A DNA stretch of 64,000 bases from Pelomonas dachongensis (GTDB taxonomy: Bacteria; Pseudomonadota; Gammaproteobacteria; Burkholderiales; Burkholderiaceae_C), in the NCBI RefSeq assembly GCF_043555865.1, contig NZ_JBIGHY010000002.1, positions 682,001 to 746,000 of the forward strand. The letters are read 5' to 3'. The translations under genes and the position numbers were made by a program. Below, in pieces: positions 1-8,647 of the stretch; the stretch's first letter is position 1; each line of letters opens with the position of its first letter. Below the pieces are notes generated by a model. It was given only the letters and a program-made list of their open reading frames with translations, searched no databases and was not told where the DNA came from.

Positions 1-645
1 CCGTCCGCCGAGTGGCTGGAGCGCGCGCGAGCGGTGCGCTTCCCGCTGATGAAGGGCCTGTCCAGCTTTCGCTTCTTCCTCGGTAGCAAGGCCAACCAGC
101 CGCTGTACGACGGCGTCCACCACATCGAGGACTTGAAGCGGCTCAGCATCGGCCAAAGTCCGGGCTGGTCCACCATCAAGCCGTTGCAGGACAGCGGCTT
201 TCGCGTCGGTATCGGCGGTGCCCACGCCACGCTGATCCCGATGCTGCAGTCGGGCCGCTTCCAGCTGCTGATGCGCAGCGTGTTCGAGGTCGGCCCCGAG
301 CTGCAGGCGCATCAACGCCAGCAGCCTGACCTGATGATCGTGGACGACTTCACCGTGTTCACCTACATGCCCATGTACTACTTCGTCGCGCGCGACCAGC
401 CTCGGCTGGCCGAACGCATCGAGTACGGGTTGAAGCTGGCGCACGCCAGCGGCAAGCTGGACCGGCTGTTCGTCCAGTACTTCGGCGCTAGCCTGGCGTT
501 GCTGAAGCACCGGCAGCTGAAGGTCTTCCGCATCCCCAACACCAACATTGACCCCGGCTTCTTCCAGCGTGACCGGCCGTTCCTGCTGGACGCCGTCATC
601 GCCGCCGAACTGAGCGCCGCGCCAGGCACCGCCGGTGCCCGGTGA
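1..645 (+). CDS. Periplasmic substrate-binding-like protein, 3' part only
   Basis: The reading frame is open from the first base of the window, so the gene begins upstream; about 214 codons are visible before the TGA. The visible part has no membrane segment. Its pattern (a GWSTIKPL segment, a glycine-rich GIGGAHATL loop, then MLQSGRFQLLMRS) resembles the second lobe of solute-binding proteins of the bacterial family-3 type, often annotated in betaproteobacteria as transporter substrate-binding domain proteins without a linked permease. A signal peptide would lie outside the window. The ligand cannot be told. The next gene follows on the same strand after about 100 bases. Confidence 0.5.
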   Translation, partial: PSAEWLERARAVRFPLMKGLSSFRFFLGSKANQPLYDGVHHIEDLKRLSIGQSPGWSTIKPLQDSGFRVGIGGAHATLIPMLQSGRFQLLMRSVFEVGPELQAHQRQQPDLMIVDDFTVFTYMPMYYFVARDQPRLAERIEYGLKLAHASGKLDRLFVQYFGASLALLKHRQLKVFRIPNTNIDPGFFQRDRPFLLDAVIAAELSAAPGTAGAR

Positions 646-742
646 TGACGACGCCTCTGCGCTGCCCGAACCTGCAGGCCACCTGCGCCGCCGTACAGCC
701 CCTGTCGGCACCGGGGCGTTGGCGCCGCGTGAAAATGCCGGC

Positions 743-1387
743 ATGCGCATCGACTTCATCTCCGACATCGTCTGCCCCTGGTGTGCCATCGGCCTGTACT
801 CGCTGGAGGCCGCCGCGGCGCGCATCCCCGGGCTGCAGCTGCACCTGCACTTCCAGCCCTTCGAGCTGAACCCCGACATGGGCCCCGAGGGGCAGGACAT
901 CGAGGAGCACCTGGCGCAGAAGTACGGCGCCGGCCCGGCCCAGCTGGCCGGCACCCGCCAGGCGATCCGAGAGCGCGGCGCCGCGCTGGGCTTCGACTTC
1001 CGCTCCGAGGCGCGCAGCCGGATCTACAACACCCGCGACGGCCACCGCCTGCTGCATTGGGTGGAAGAGACCTTCGGCGCCGTGCAGCAACGCACGCTGA
1101 AGGTCGCGCTGCTGAAGGCCTACTTCACCGAGGGGCGCAATGTGTCCGACCGCGCCGTGCTGCTGGACATCGCCGTCGCCGCGGGCCTGCCCGAGGCCGA
1201 CAGCCGCGCGCTGCTGGATAGCGATCGCTACGACGCCGACGTGGCGGCCGCCGAAGCGCACGTGCACCGCCAGGGCATCCACGCCGTGCCGGCCATCGTC
1301 ATCAACCAGCGCCACCTGATCCAGGGCGGGCAGTCCGTCGAGGTGTTCGAGCAGCTGCTGCGGCAGGTGATGGCCGAGCCCGTCTGA
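743..1387 (+). CDS. DsbA family oxidoreductase, FrnE type
   Basis: A 214-residue protein beginning MRIDFISDIVCPWC. The CPWC redox motif near residues 11-14 and the C-terminal cis-proline region (HAVPAIVINQ) are those of the FrnE branch of the thioredoxin-fold DsbA family. These are cytoplasmic, as the absence of a signal peptide agrees. The family is thought to act as disulfide isomerase or 2-hydroxychromene-carboxylate-isomerase-like enzyme; the substrate is unknown. The ORF can be extended upstream to 635, but the ATG at 743 opens exactly at the conserved fold. A hairpin terminator follows. Confidence 0.85.
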   Translation: MRIDFISDIVCPWCAIGLYSLEAAAARIPGLQLHLHFQPFELNPDMGPEGQDIEEHLAQKYGAGPAQLAGTRQAIRERGAALGFDFRSEARSRIYNTRDGHRLLHWVEETFGAVQQRTLKVALLKAYFTEGRNVSDRAVLLDIAVAAGLPEADSRALLDSDRYDADVAAAEAHVHRQGIHAVPAIVINQRHLIQGGQSVEVFEQLLRQVMAEPV

Positions 1388-1407
1388 GACAATGGCGCCC
1401 TGTTTCC

Positions 1408-1430
1408 GAAGCCCGCCGCTGGCGGGCTTC
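1408..1430 (+). terminator. Rho-independent terminator after the FrnE-like gene
   Basis: A perfect 10-bp stem (GAAGCCCGCC / GGCGGGCTTC) with a 3-base loop, followed by TTGTCTCTT. It lies between the FrnE-like gene and rdgC, so rdgC probably has its own promoter or depends on read-through. Confidence 0.7.
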
Positions 1431-1447
1431 TTGTCTCTTCAGAGCCC

Positions 1448-2446
1448 ATGTTCAAGAACCTGATCACCTACCGCATTGGCGAAGGCTGGACCGCTGATGC
1501 CCAGCTGCTCGCCGAACAACTCGGCAAGGAGCCCTTCCTGCCCTGCGCCCCCACCCAGCCCCTGGCCGTAGGCTGGGCGCCGCCTCGCGGCGTCGAGCAC
1601 GCGCCGCTGGTCGAAGTGGTGGACGGCCACTGGCTCGTCAAGCTCAAGCGCGAGCAGCGCCTGCTGCCCTCCTCCGTCGTCAACGAGCGGCTGGACGAGC
1701 TGTGCGAGCACATCGAGGAGAGCACCGGCCGCAAGCCCGGCAAGAAGGCCCGCAAGGACCTGAAGGAGCAGGCCGAGCACGAACTGCTGCCGCGCGCCTT
1801 CACCAAGACCTCGGCCACGCAGGTCTGGATCGCACCCAAGGACGGCCTGCTGTTCGTCGATGCCGGCTCCAGCAGCCGCGCCGATGAAGTCGTCACGCTG
1901 CTGATCCAGGCCAGCCCGGGCCTGTCGCTGCAGCTGGTGCAGACGGCCGAAAGCCCGGCCGCCGTGATGGCCGCGTGGCTGATGGACGGCGTGACGCCCG
2001 AGGGCTTCCAGATCGAGCGCGAGTGCGAGCTGAAGGGCAGCGACGAGCAGAAGCCCGTCGTGCGCTACGCCCGCCATTCGCTGGACATCGACGAGGTTCG
2101 CGCGCACCTGACCAGCGGCAAGATGCCAACGCGTCTGGCACTGAGCTGGAACGAGCGCGTGGCCTTCACACTGACCGAGAGCTTCACGATCAAGAAGATC
2201 AGCTTCCTGGACCTGGCCTTCGAGGGTAGGCCCGACGTGAGCGGCGACGAAGCGTTCGACGCCGACCTGGCGCTGGCCACCGGCGAGCTGGGCCGGCTGA
2301 TCCCGGCGCTGATCGAAGGCCTGGGTGGTGAGCACGACTTCGCTGCGGGCGCCAGCCCCGCCTCGACCCCGACGGCCCAGGCAGCCCCAGTGCCGGTTGC
2401 GTTGCCGGCAGGCGAGCAAGCCGGCAGTGATTCGCCGCCCTGGTGA
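1448..2446 (+). CDS. rdgC: Recombination-associated protein RdgC
   Basis: A 332-residue protein starting MFKNLITYRI, with the conserved RdgC N-terminus, the KLKREQRLLP segment and the lysine-rich central region. RdgC forms a ring-shaped dimer around double-stranded DNA and limits RecA access; it is cytoplasmic and nucleoid-associated. The length matches the family (about 300 residues) with an Ala/Pro-rich C-terminal tail. It converges on the BLUF gene, whose stop lies 3 bases away. It is chromosomal and not part of the prophage. Confidence 0.93.
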   Translation: MFKNLITYRIGEGWTADAQLLAEQLGKEPFLPCAPTQPLAVGWAPPRGVEHAPLVEVVDGHWLVKLKREQRLLPSSVVNERLDELCEHIEESTGRKPGKKARKDLKEQAEHELLPRAFTKTSATQVWIAPKDGLLFVDAGSSSRADEVVTLLIQASPGLSLQLVQTAESPAAVMAAWLMDGVTPEGFQIERECELKGSDEQKPVVRYARHSLDIDEVRAHLTSGKMPTRLALSWNERVAFTLTESFTIKKISFLDLAFEGRPDVSGDEAFDADLALATGELGRLIPALIEGLGGEHDFAAGASPASTPTAQAAPVPVALPAGEQAGSDSPPW

Positions 2447-2449
2447 ACT

Positions 2450-3664
2450 TCAGCCGGGCGGGCAGCGGCGCGTTGCCGCTGACACCACGTCCAGCGCGCT
2501 GGCACTGCCCGCATCCGCGCCCACCTCGGTGCTGGCCTGCGGACGGTCGTGAAAGATGCGGCCATCCACCGTCACCACCAGCGCGGGGTTGAGCGAACCT
2601 TCGCGCGCGGCGCGGATGGACGCCGCCATCGCCGGCAGGCTGTGCTCGCGCGTGAACGCCGGGCTCAGCGACAGGTCCAGCACGTCGAACCAGCGCTCGT
2701 GCACGACCTGGCTCAGTGCTGCATCCGTGGCGGGGAATTCGCAGCTCACGTCCCAACCCGCGCGCCAGAACATCTCCGATGCGATCACGCTGCCCAACAG
2801 ATGTGGCTCGCGCGGCGATGGCGCCACCAGCACCGCACAAGGCACGGACAAATGCGGCAGTGCCGGGTCGGCGCTCAGGCGCTCGGCGCTGGCGCGGCGC
2901 AGGGCCACCTGCATGTGACCCAGGCCCAGGGTCACGTCCAGTTCGCTGCAGTCGTCGGACTGCCACAGATCGCCCAGCGCCCGCGCCGCAGGCTCGAACA
3001 AGCCGGCACAGAGCTGGCTGATGGTGCGGCCCTCGGCGCGCAGCTTGTCGATCATGGAGAAGGCCTGCCGGGGCTCGGCGGTCAGCAGCAGCTGGGCCAG
3101 CTCGACGGCACGCGGGTCGGCAATCGGCACGGCCATCGGCAGCACCGCGTGCTTGGCCAGCAACTCGGGCACGATGACGTCTTCCACGAGCGCCTGCAGC
3201 GACCGCCGATCCGCCCTCACCTGCGCACTCACCTGCGCCTTGACGGGCGTGGTGCTCAGCACATCGATCAGCCCGGTGCGCAGCAGCGCCTCGCCGCGGC
3301 GGCGACGCAACGTCAGCGCACTGCCCCCGAAGAAGCGCACGGGCGTGGTCGACTGGCCCAGCAGCGTGATGTCGGTGTGCCGACGGTCGTGCAGGATGGA
3401 CTGCCAGACGCGGTTCACGCCCTCAGGAGGCCCTTCCAGCCATTGCAGGAAGCGGCCCTGGTCATAGACGAGCAGGCCGGTGATGTTTTCCTGGCGGTTC
3501 CTCATCTGCGACGACTGCGTCAGTCGCTGAAGATGCATGTCGGAGAGCGGCGCGCTGGCACGGCTCTCGTACAGCACGCTGGACAACTGGACCATCGAGG
3601 CGGCGTTGCTCGCCGCGCGGGCCGACGGGCCGCGGGAACCGGGTGACAGCCTGACGGGCATGGC
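2450..3664 (-). CDS. AppA-like photoreceptor: BLUF domain plus cobalamin/heme-binding-like (SCHIC) domain
   Basis: Of 404 residues, about 20-115 form a BLUF flavin-binding domain (VQLSSVLY start, N in ENITGLL, Q in FLQWLEG) and about 130-390 resemble the B12-binding-like SCHIC domain of Rhodobacter AppA. AppA senses blue light and redox/heme state and antagonises the repressor PpsR; no PpsR gene is in this window. The FAD-contacting Tyr, Asn and Gln are present, but the stretch matching FAGWHMQL of AppA reads FGGSALTL, so the semi-conserved Trp and Met are replaced. The start at 3664 has AAGGAG seven bases upstream; longer starts to 3823 lack this support. Confidence 0.8.
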   Translation of the reverse strand, partial: AMPVRLSPGSRGPSARAASNAASMVQLSSVLYESRASAPLSDMHLQRLTQSSQMRNRQENITGLLVYDQGRFLQWLEGPPEGVNRVWQSILHDRRHTDITLLGQSTTPVRFFGGSALTLRRRRGEALLRTGLIDVLSTTPVKAQVSAQVRADRRSLQALVEDVIVPELLAKHAVLPMAVPIADPRAVELAQLLLTAEPRQAFSMIDKLRAEGRTISQLCAGLFEPAARALGDLWQSDDCSELDVTLGLGHMQVALRRASAERLSADPALPHLSVPCAVLVAPSPREPHLLGSVIASEMFWRAGWDVSCEFPATDAALSQVVHERWFDVLDLSLSPAFTREHSLPAMAASIRAAREGSLNPALVVTVDGRIFHDRPQASTEVGADAGSASALDVVSAATRRCPPG

Positions 3665-3855
3665 GTGCTCCTTGTCTCCGACGGCGCGGCAAAGGCGCTG
3701 TCGGACGGCGGTACTGAGACCGTAGCTGGGCATGCTCCGTTCGCGCCCAGGCACTGTCAAGAGAGCTTTACTGAAGACCCGGCGCCTTCCTGAAACCCGC
3801 TTCAGCGTCGGGCACACCCTCACCTGGCCGGCCAGGGACGCTGGGCCCGCTCAAG

Positions 3856-4332
3856 TCAGTCGCCTGATGGCCAGCGCTTGTAGGGGTGAACGGCAAGGTT
3901 GGCGTTGACGTAGCGCGCGTCGCCGGTGACCTCGTCGCCCACCCAGGCCGGGCAGGTGAACGGCTGGTCCTCGGACTGCAGCTCGATCTCGGCGACGACG
4001 AGGCCGGCGTTGGCGCCGAGGAACTCGTCGACCTCCCAGGTCATGCCGTCCACCTCGCACAGGTGGCGCACCTTCTCGACGACCGGGCCGTCGGCCAGCG
4101 CCAGCAGCTGGTGCGCATCGGCCAGCGGGACGGCGTATTCGAACTCGGCACGCGTGGCCCCTTGAGTCGCGCCCTTGATGGTCAGGAAGGCTTGCTCACC
4201 GGCGATGCGCACGCGCACCGTGCGCGCCGGGTCGCGGCTCAGGTAGCCCTGGCTGAAGCGGATGGCGCTAGAGGCCTGCGTGCGCCACCCGTCGCTGGCC
4301 ACAAGGAATTTGCGTTCAATCTCAATGCCCAT
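3856..4332 (-). CDS. CYTH domain protein (triphosphate tunnel phosphatase-like)
   Basis: A 158-residue protein opening MGIEIERKFLV, the ExExK signature of CYTH domains, followed by alternating charged beta strands (RVRI, FLTIKG, EFEYAVP, WEVDEF, VAEIELQ) that would line the triphosphate tunnel. Short bacterial CYTH proteins usually hydrolyse inorganic triphosphate or thiamine triphosphate; a cyclase role is less likely. The start overlaps the end of the upstream helicase gene by about 11 bases, so the two are probably translated together. Confidence 0.85.
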   Translation of the reverse strand: MGIEIERKFLVASDGWRTQASSAIRFSQGYLSRDPARTVRVRIAGEQAFLTIKGATQGATRAEFEYAVPLADAHQLLALADGPVVEKVRHLCEVDGMTWEVDEFLGANAGLVVAEIELQSEDQPFTCPAWVGDEVTGDARYVNANLAVHPYKRWPSGD

Positions 4333-5572
4333 CGGCGTCCCCTGCAGCGCGAGCGGCGGCCTCGCGCAGCTTGTCCTTCTTGCTTTTGCGCGTGGCGCTC
4401 TTGATGCCGCCCGTGGCCTGCGCCTCGCTGGCCACGGCCTCGGGCTCGAAGCCCGCCAGACGCTCGCGCGGTACGCGCTGGTCCCGGCGTTTCTCGATGA
4501 GGCGGAAGTGGCTCTCGGCGTTCTCGGCACTGTCCGCGCAGATGAAGCTGACCGCCACGCCCCGCGCGCCGGCACGACCGGTGCGGCCGATGCGGTGCGT
4601 GTAGTCCGCCGCCGAACGCGGCAGCTCGTAGTTGATGACGGCGTCCAGCGCATCGATGTGCAGACCGCGCGCGGCCACGTCCGTGGCCACCAGCACCTGC
4701 ACCTCGCCGGACTTCAGCGCGGCCAACACTTCGCGCCGGGCGCCCTGGCTCAGTTCGCCGTGCAGCACGCCAGCCTTGAAGCCGTGCGCGAACAGCTTGT
4801 CCGACACCAGCTCGGCGGTGTAGCGGCTGGCCACGAACACCAGCGCGCGCGGCCAGGCTTCGTCGCGCAACAGCTGGCGCAGTGCGGGCAGGCGCTGGGC
4901 ACGGTCGAGCTGAAGAGCGCGCTGCGTGATCTGCGGCGGCGCCTCCTCGATGACGATGCGCTCGGGCTCGTGCAGCAGCGCGTCGGCCAGCGCCTGCACG
5001 GCCGGCGCAAAGGTCGCCGAGAACAGCAGCGACTGGCGCCGCGCGGGCACCAGCGCCAGCACGCGCTGCAGTTCGTCCGCAAAGCCCTGGCCCAGCAGGC
5101 GGTCGGCCTCGTCCAGTACCAGGTGTTGCACACCGGCAAGCTGCAGGCCGTTGTGGTCCAGCAGGTCCAGCAGCCGGCCGGGTGTGGCCACCATCACGTC
5201 GCACCCACCGCGTAGCGCCATCAGCTGCGGGTTGATGGAGACACCGCCGAAGGCCAGCGCGATCTTGGGCCGGTGCAGCAGCCGAGCCGCCAGTTCGCGC
5301 AGCAGCTCGGCCGTCTGCGCGGCCAGCTCCCGCGTAGGCGCCAGCACCAGCACGCGCGGCCCGGGGCGCGCGGGCGACTCGACCAGCCGCTGCAGCAGCG
5401 GCAGCACGAACGCAGCGGTCTTGCCGGAGCCGGTCTGGGCGATGGCGAGCACGTCGCGGCCGGCAAGCACCGGCGGCAGCGCCGCAGCCTGGATGGCGGT
5501 GGGAGCGTGATAGCCCTGCTCGCGCACGGCGCGCAGCAGGGCGGGCGTGAGGCCCAGTGATGCGAAGGACAT
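4322..5572 (-). CDS. rhlE: DEAD-box ATP-dependent RNA helicase, RhlE type
   Basis: A 416-residue helicase with all core motifs in order: Q motif (PTAIQ), QTGSGKT Walker A, APTREL, TPGRL, LDEADRLL (DEAD), SAT, then ARGLHIDALD and HRIGRTGRAG. The order and short basic tail (KSKKDKLRE) fit the RhlE group, which remodels RNA in ribosome assembly and mRNA decay. The stop lies inside the start region of the CYTH gene. Confidence 0.9.
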   Translation of the reverse strand: MSFASLGLTPALLRAVREQGYHAPTAIQAAALPPVLAGRDVLAIAQTGSGKTAAFVLPLLQRLVESPARPGPRVLVLAPTRELAAQTAELLRELAARLLHRPKIALAFGGVSINPQLMALRGGCDVMVATPGRLLDLLDHNGLQLAGVQHLVLDEADRLLGQGFADELQRVLALVPARRQSLLFSATFAPAVQALADALLHEPERIVIEEAPPQITQRALQLDRAQRLPALRQLLRDEAWPRALVFVASRYTAELVSDKLFAHGFKAGVLHGELSQGARREVLAALKSGEVQVLVATDVAARGLHIDALDAVINYELPRSAADYTHRIGRTGRAGARGVAVSFICADSAENAESHFRLIEKRRDQRVPRERLAGFEPEAVASEAQATGGIKSATRKSKKDKLREAAARAAGDADGH

Positions 5573-5625
5573 GCCCGATTGTCACGGGTGACGGCGCATG
5601 CGCCGGTCCGCGTCAACGGGCGTCG

Positions 5626-6780
5626 TCAGGGCGCGGTCGTGAACGACCAGGTCTTGTGTACGGCATTGCCGGCGATGGTGGCATCCACCTCGGCGCGGTA
5701 GGTCGTGCCTGCCGCCAGCGGCGCGTGCGGCACCAGGGCGGCCTCGCCGCGCGCCAGGAATGCGTTGCGGTCCGCGGCGGTGGTCAGCAGCGTGGCGGCA
5801 ACGACCACGCCGTCACTGGCCCGCGTCAGCACGAAACGGCTGACCTGCAGCGGTGCCATCGTGTGCACCGAGACCGGATAGCCCTCGGTGAGGCCAGCGG
5901 CCAGCGGCTTCATGTCGGACGGCCCCATGGCCGTGGGCAGGCCCGTCGCACCATCGCGCGGCCATACGACCCAGGCGCTGCCGTCGGTCGCCGCGCCGGG
6001 CGGCAGCACCGAGTCCAGCACCAGCGCGCGCTGCGCGCCGGCAGGCCGGGCCGAGAAGCCCAGGCCGATCTGCAGCGCCCGCGTATCCAGCAGCAGCATG
6101 CGACCGTAGACGTTGTGCAGCGTGTTGTTGACGATGTCCCACGGCTGCAGTTCGACGCCCGCCGCGTTCGTGTAGGCAATGACGATCTCGCTGCGCATGC
6201 GCTGGCCCGGCAACTCGGCCACCGCGACGCCGGCGCCGGCAAGGCGCTGGGCGAAGTCCACGCCTGTGAAGCACGGCCGCGACGCTGTCTCCTCGGTGCC
6301 CGGGCTGCCGTTGGCGACGACGTACTGCGCATGCGCCTGGGCCGTGCCGTCGATGGCGGGCGCGCGCACGAACTGCGGCAGGCCCGCAGCCGTGCGCACG
6401 ACGTTCATCAGCGCGAACGCATTGGCGCGCACGGTGGGCGCATCGCCCGGCTCGCAGGCAGCGCCGGCGGCTGGCGGCGGCTCGGGTGCGGGTGCGGGTG
6501 CGGGTGTGGGTGTGGGTGTGGGTGCGGGTGCGGGTGCGGGCCCGGGCACAGGCTCGGGAGCCGGCGCGGGCGTGGGCGCAGGAGCAGGCGACGGCGCAGG
6601 AGCAGGCGACGGCGCAGGAGCTGGCACGGTTTCGGACCCTGCGGCCGGGCTGGACAAGCTGGGCGAGCCCGCGGCACCGCCGCCGCCTCCACCGCCTCCG
6701 CATGCCGTCAGCGCCAAACTCAACAGGCTCAACAGCAGCGCAGACGGAATCACCCCATGCTTGCGGTGGATGGTCGACAT
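5626..6780 (-). CDS. CAP/SCP-domain lipoprotein with Pro-Ala-rich linker
   Basis: A 384-residue secreted protein. A signal peptide ends in the lipobox LTAC, followed by a run of nine Gly, then a long Pro/Ala linker (about residues 50-105), then a cysteine-rich-secretory/PR-1-like CAP domain (ALMNVVRTAAGLP, AQAHAQYV) with a C-terminal beta domain. CAP proteins of this type are extracellular or outer-membrane lipoproteins of unknown activity. The Gly run and the PAP linker would hold the domain away from the membrane. Confidence 0.75.
   Translation of the reverse strand: MSTIHRKHGVIPSALLLSLLSLALTACGGGGGGGGAAGSPSLSSPAAGSETVPAPAPSPAPAPSPAPAPTPAPAPEPVPGPAPAPAPTPTPTPAPAPAPEPPPAAGAACEPGDAPTVRANAFALMNVVRTAAGLPQFVRAPAIDGTAQAHAQYVVANGSPGTEETASRPCFTGVDFAQRLAGAGVAVAELPGQRMRSEIVIAYTNAAGVELQPWDIVNNTLHNVYGRMLLLDTRALQIGLGFSARPAGAQRALVLDSVLPPGAATDGSAWVVWPRDGATGLPTAMGPSDMKPLAAGLTEGYPVSVHTMAPLQVSRFVLTRASDGVVVAATLLTTAADRNAFLARGEAALVPHAPLAAGTTYRAEVDATIAGNAVHKTWSFTTAP
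6486..6545. repeat. Hexanucleotide tandem repeat in the lipoprotein linker
   Basis: About nine to ten copies of GGGTGC/GGGTGT in a row encode the Pro-Ala and Pro-Thr pairs of the lipoprotein linker. A six-base unit keeps the frame, so copy-number change would alter linker length and not cause phase switching. Confidence 0.8.
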
Positions 6781-6920
6781 GTCGTTTCCTCACTCGGCTC
6801 GAAGGCCGCTCCAAGTCGGTCCCAACGCCGACAGAGAGATTGGAGCGCCGGGGGTGCCGCAGCGCCGTCGGTCGCAACGGCTTCAGCGCGTAGGACGCAG
6901 CGCCCGGCCGTGTCGGACAG

Positions 6921-7520
6921 TCAAAAAAGCGGCTGCTGATCGCCCGCCAGTTGACCCGTGGCGCGCGCCTCGATGAGCAGCAGGCGGCGCTTGGTCTCGA
7001 GACCGCCCGGCGCCGAGAAGCCGGTGGGTTGGCCGCCGGCCCCCATCACGCGATGGCAGGGCACGATGGGCGGGAACGGGTTATCACCCTCGGCGCGCCC
7101 CACGGCACGCGCGGCGCCGGGCTGGCCCAGCGCCGCGGCGATCTCGCCGTAGGTGCGAGTCTGGCCAGGCGGGATAGCGCGCGTCAGCGCATGCACCTGG
7201 CGGCGAAATTCCGGGATGCCGCGCTCATCGAGCGGGATGTCGCCAAGGTCGCGCGCCTCGCCGGCCAGCAAGGCGCGGATGCCATCGACGGCATGGCCGA
7301 TCAGGGGCGGCAGTTCCGTGACCAGTTGTGCCCTCGGATGCCAACGGGCGAGCAGCGCGGGGCTGGCGTCGGGCAACAGCGACGCCACGATGCCCTGCCC
7401 GCTCCAGACAATGCCGCAGCGGCCCAGCGCCGTGTCGAAACTGTGGCTCCACAGCGACTCGTCCTGCGGCATCGGTCGCATCGGTGGCTCTTGCCCGGGA
7501 CGGTCGACATCGGCCGCCAC
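6921..7520 (-). CDS. ogt: Methylated-DNA--protein-cysteine S-methyltransferase
   Basis: A 199-residue O6-alkylguanine transferase: active-site PCHRV, the helix-turn-helix and Arg finger region (RTYGEIAAALGQPGAARAVG), and the C-terminal GLETKRRLLLIE. It repairs O6-methylguanine suicidally. The usual AVGxANGxNP loop reads AVGRAEGDNP, with Glu in place of Asn. The listed start is a GTG 10 bases after the dusA stop; in-frame ATGs at 7481 and 7472 are alternatives. It probably sits in one transcript with dusA. Confidence 0.85.
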   Translation of the reverse strand: MAADVDRPGQEPPMRPMPQDESLWSHSFDTALGRCGIVWSGQGIVASLLPDASPALLARWHPRAQLVTELPPLIGHAVDGIRALLAGEARDLGDIPLDERGIPEFRRQVHALTRAIPPGQTRTYGEIAAALGQPGAARAVGRAEGDNPFPPIVPCHRVMGAGGQPTGFSAPGGLETKRRLLLIEARATGQLAGDQQPLF

Positions 7521-7529
7521 GGTGGGGCC

Positions 7530-8528
7530 TCAAGCGGCAGCGAGCATGCCCGACTGGCGCGCTGCGGTGGCCTGGGCGGCCACCTCGCGCGGCGGCAAGT
7601 TCTTCAGGCGATGGTCGCTCCAGACCTGGCGCCAGCGGCGCGCACCCGGCGTGCCGTTCCACAGGCCCAGCGCATGGCGCATCGCATGCGGCCAGGAGCG
7701 GCCCGCCGCGTGCAGGCGGTCCAGATAGTCCAGCCATTGCGCCTCGACCTGCTCGCGGCTGGCCGCGGGGTCGGGCTGGCCGAAGAAGCGCGAGTCCCAC
7801 TGCGCCATGCTCCACGGCTCGTGATAGGCCTCGCGGCCCACCATGACGCCGTCGACATGCTGGAGCTGCTGCGCAATCTCTTCGGGCGTCTTCAGGCCAC
7901 CGTTGATGGCGATGGTCAACTGCGGGAACTCGCGCTTGAGCTGTGCGACGAGCTCGTAGCGCAGCGGCGGGATCTCGCGGTTCTCTTTCGGTGAGAGTCC
8001 TTGCAGCCAGGCGTTGCGGGCATGGACGATGAAGACCTCGCAGCCGGCCGCCGCCACGGTGCCCACGAAGTCGCGCACGAATTCGTAGCTCTCGATTTTG
8101 TCGATGCCGATGCGGTGCTTGACGGTGACCGGCAGCGTGGTCACGTCGCGCATCGCCTTCACGCAGTCGGCCACCAGCTGCGGCTCGGCCATCAGGCAGG
8201 CACCGAAAGCACCCTTCTGCACGCGCTCGCTGGGGCAGCCACAGTTCAGGTTGACCTCGTCATAGCCCCAGCGCTCGGCCAGCGTCGCGCAGGCAGCCAG
8301 GTCGGCCGGCTCGCTGCCACCGAGCTGCAACGCGACCGGATGCTCCTCGGCGCTGTAGTCCAGATGCCGCGGCTGGTCGCCATGCAACAGCGCGCCGGTC
8401 GTCACCATCTCCGTGTACAGCAGCGTGTGGCGCGTGATGAGGCGGTGCAGGTAGCGACAGTGACGGTCCGTCCAGTCCATCATCGGCGCCACGCTCAGCC
8501 GCCACCTGCTGGGAGAAGCGCTGCCCAT
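7530..8528 (-). CDS. dusA: tRNA-dihydrouridine(20/20a) synthase DusA, with phage-supplied 5' end
   Basis: Flavin-dependent reductase of U20/U20a in tRNA. Conserved features: VAPMMDWTDRHCR at the N-terminus, NLNCGCPS with the catalytic Cys, VKHRIG, VHARNA and the GGL and GREAYH FMN/phosphate loops. The ATG at 8528 gives 332 residues; the frame is open to 8624 but the extra residues are unlike DusA. The first codons up to about MMD lie on the prophage side of the att core and encode SRWRLSVAPMMD, the same residues as the displaced host start at 53808-53873, with different synonymous codons. Expression must now come from phage DNA next to int. Confidence 0.93.
   Translation of the reverse strand: MGSASPSRWRLSVAPMMDWTDRHCRYLHRLITRHTLLYTEMVTTGALLHGDQPRHLDYSAEEHPVALQLGGSEPADLAACATLAERWGYDEVNLNCGCPSERVQKGAFGACLMAEPQLVADCVKAMRDVTTLPVTVKHRIGIDKIESYEFVRDFVGTVAAAGCEVFIVHARNAWLQGLSPKENREIPPLRYELVAQLKREFPQLTIAINGGLKTPEEIAQQLQHVDGVMVGREAYHEPWSMAQWDSRFFGQPDPAASREQVEAQWLDYLDRLHAAGRSWPHAMRHALGLWNGTPGARRWRQVWSDHRLKNLPPREVAAQATAARQSGMLAAA
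8476..8493. other. attL (dusA-proximal attachment site)
   Basis: TCCATCATCGG is shared exactly with 53821-53831, then similarity continues with scattered mismatches (GCGCCACG against TGCGACG) because both sides encode the same DusA residues. The crossover lies within the codons for Pro-Met-Met-Asp. Confidence 0.75.
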
Positions 8529-8615
8529 AGAGGAGAACGGGCCTTCAGCGGCTGTCTGATTCCCGCTCGTTTTCAGCTCTTTTTCGGTCATTTTTTCGTG
8601 CCGGGGTAACATGAA

Positions 8616-8640
8616 GTGCAACAAAACTGCTTTGTTGCAC
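8616..8640. promoter_or_regulatory. Perfect inverted repeat between phage-borne dusA start and int
   Basis: GTGCAACAAA and TTTGTTGCAC form a perfect 10-bp inverted repeat with a 5-base centre, ending 7 bases before the int ATG. It could be an operator for int control or an arm-type recombinase site. It is not related in sequence to the TTAGCAAACACTAA operators. Confidence 0.5.
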
Positions 8641-8647
8641 CGACCCC

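Noticed and set aside
596..1315. 239-codon minus ORF over the FrnE-like gene
   Set aside because: Reverse-frame shadow with His/Arg/Gln-rich composition.
6486..6620. Tandem repeat considered as a CRISPR array
   Set aside because: The units are contiguous hexamers without spacers and encode a Pro-Ala linker.
8460..8530. tRNA or tmRNA gene as integration target
   Set aside because: No cloverleaf is seen; the target is the dusA coding sequence.
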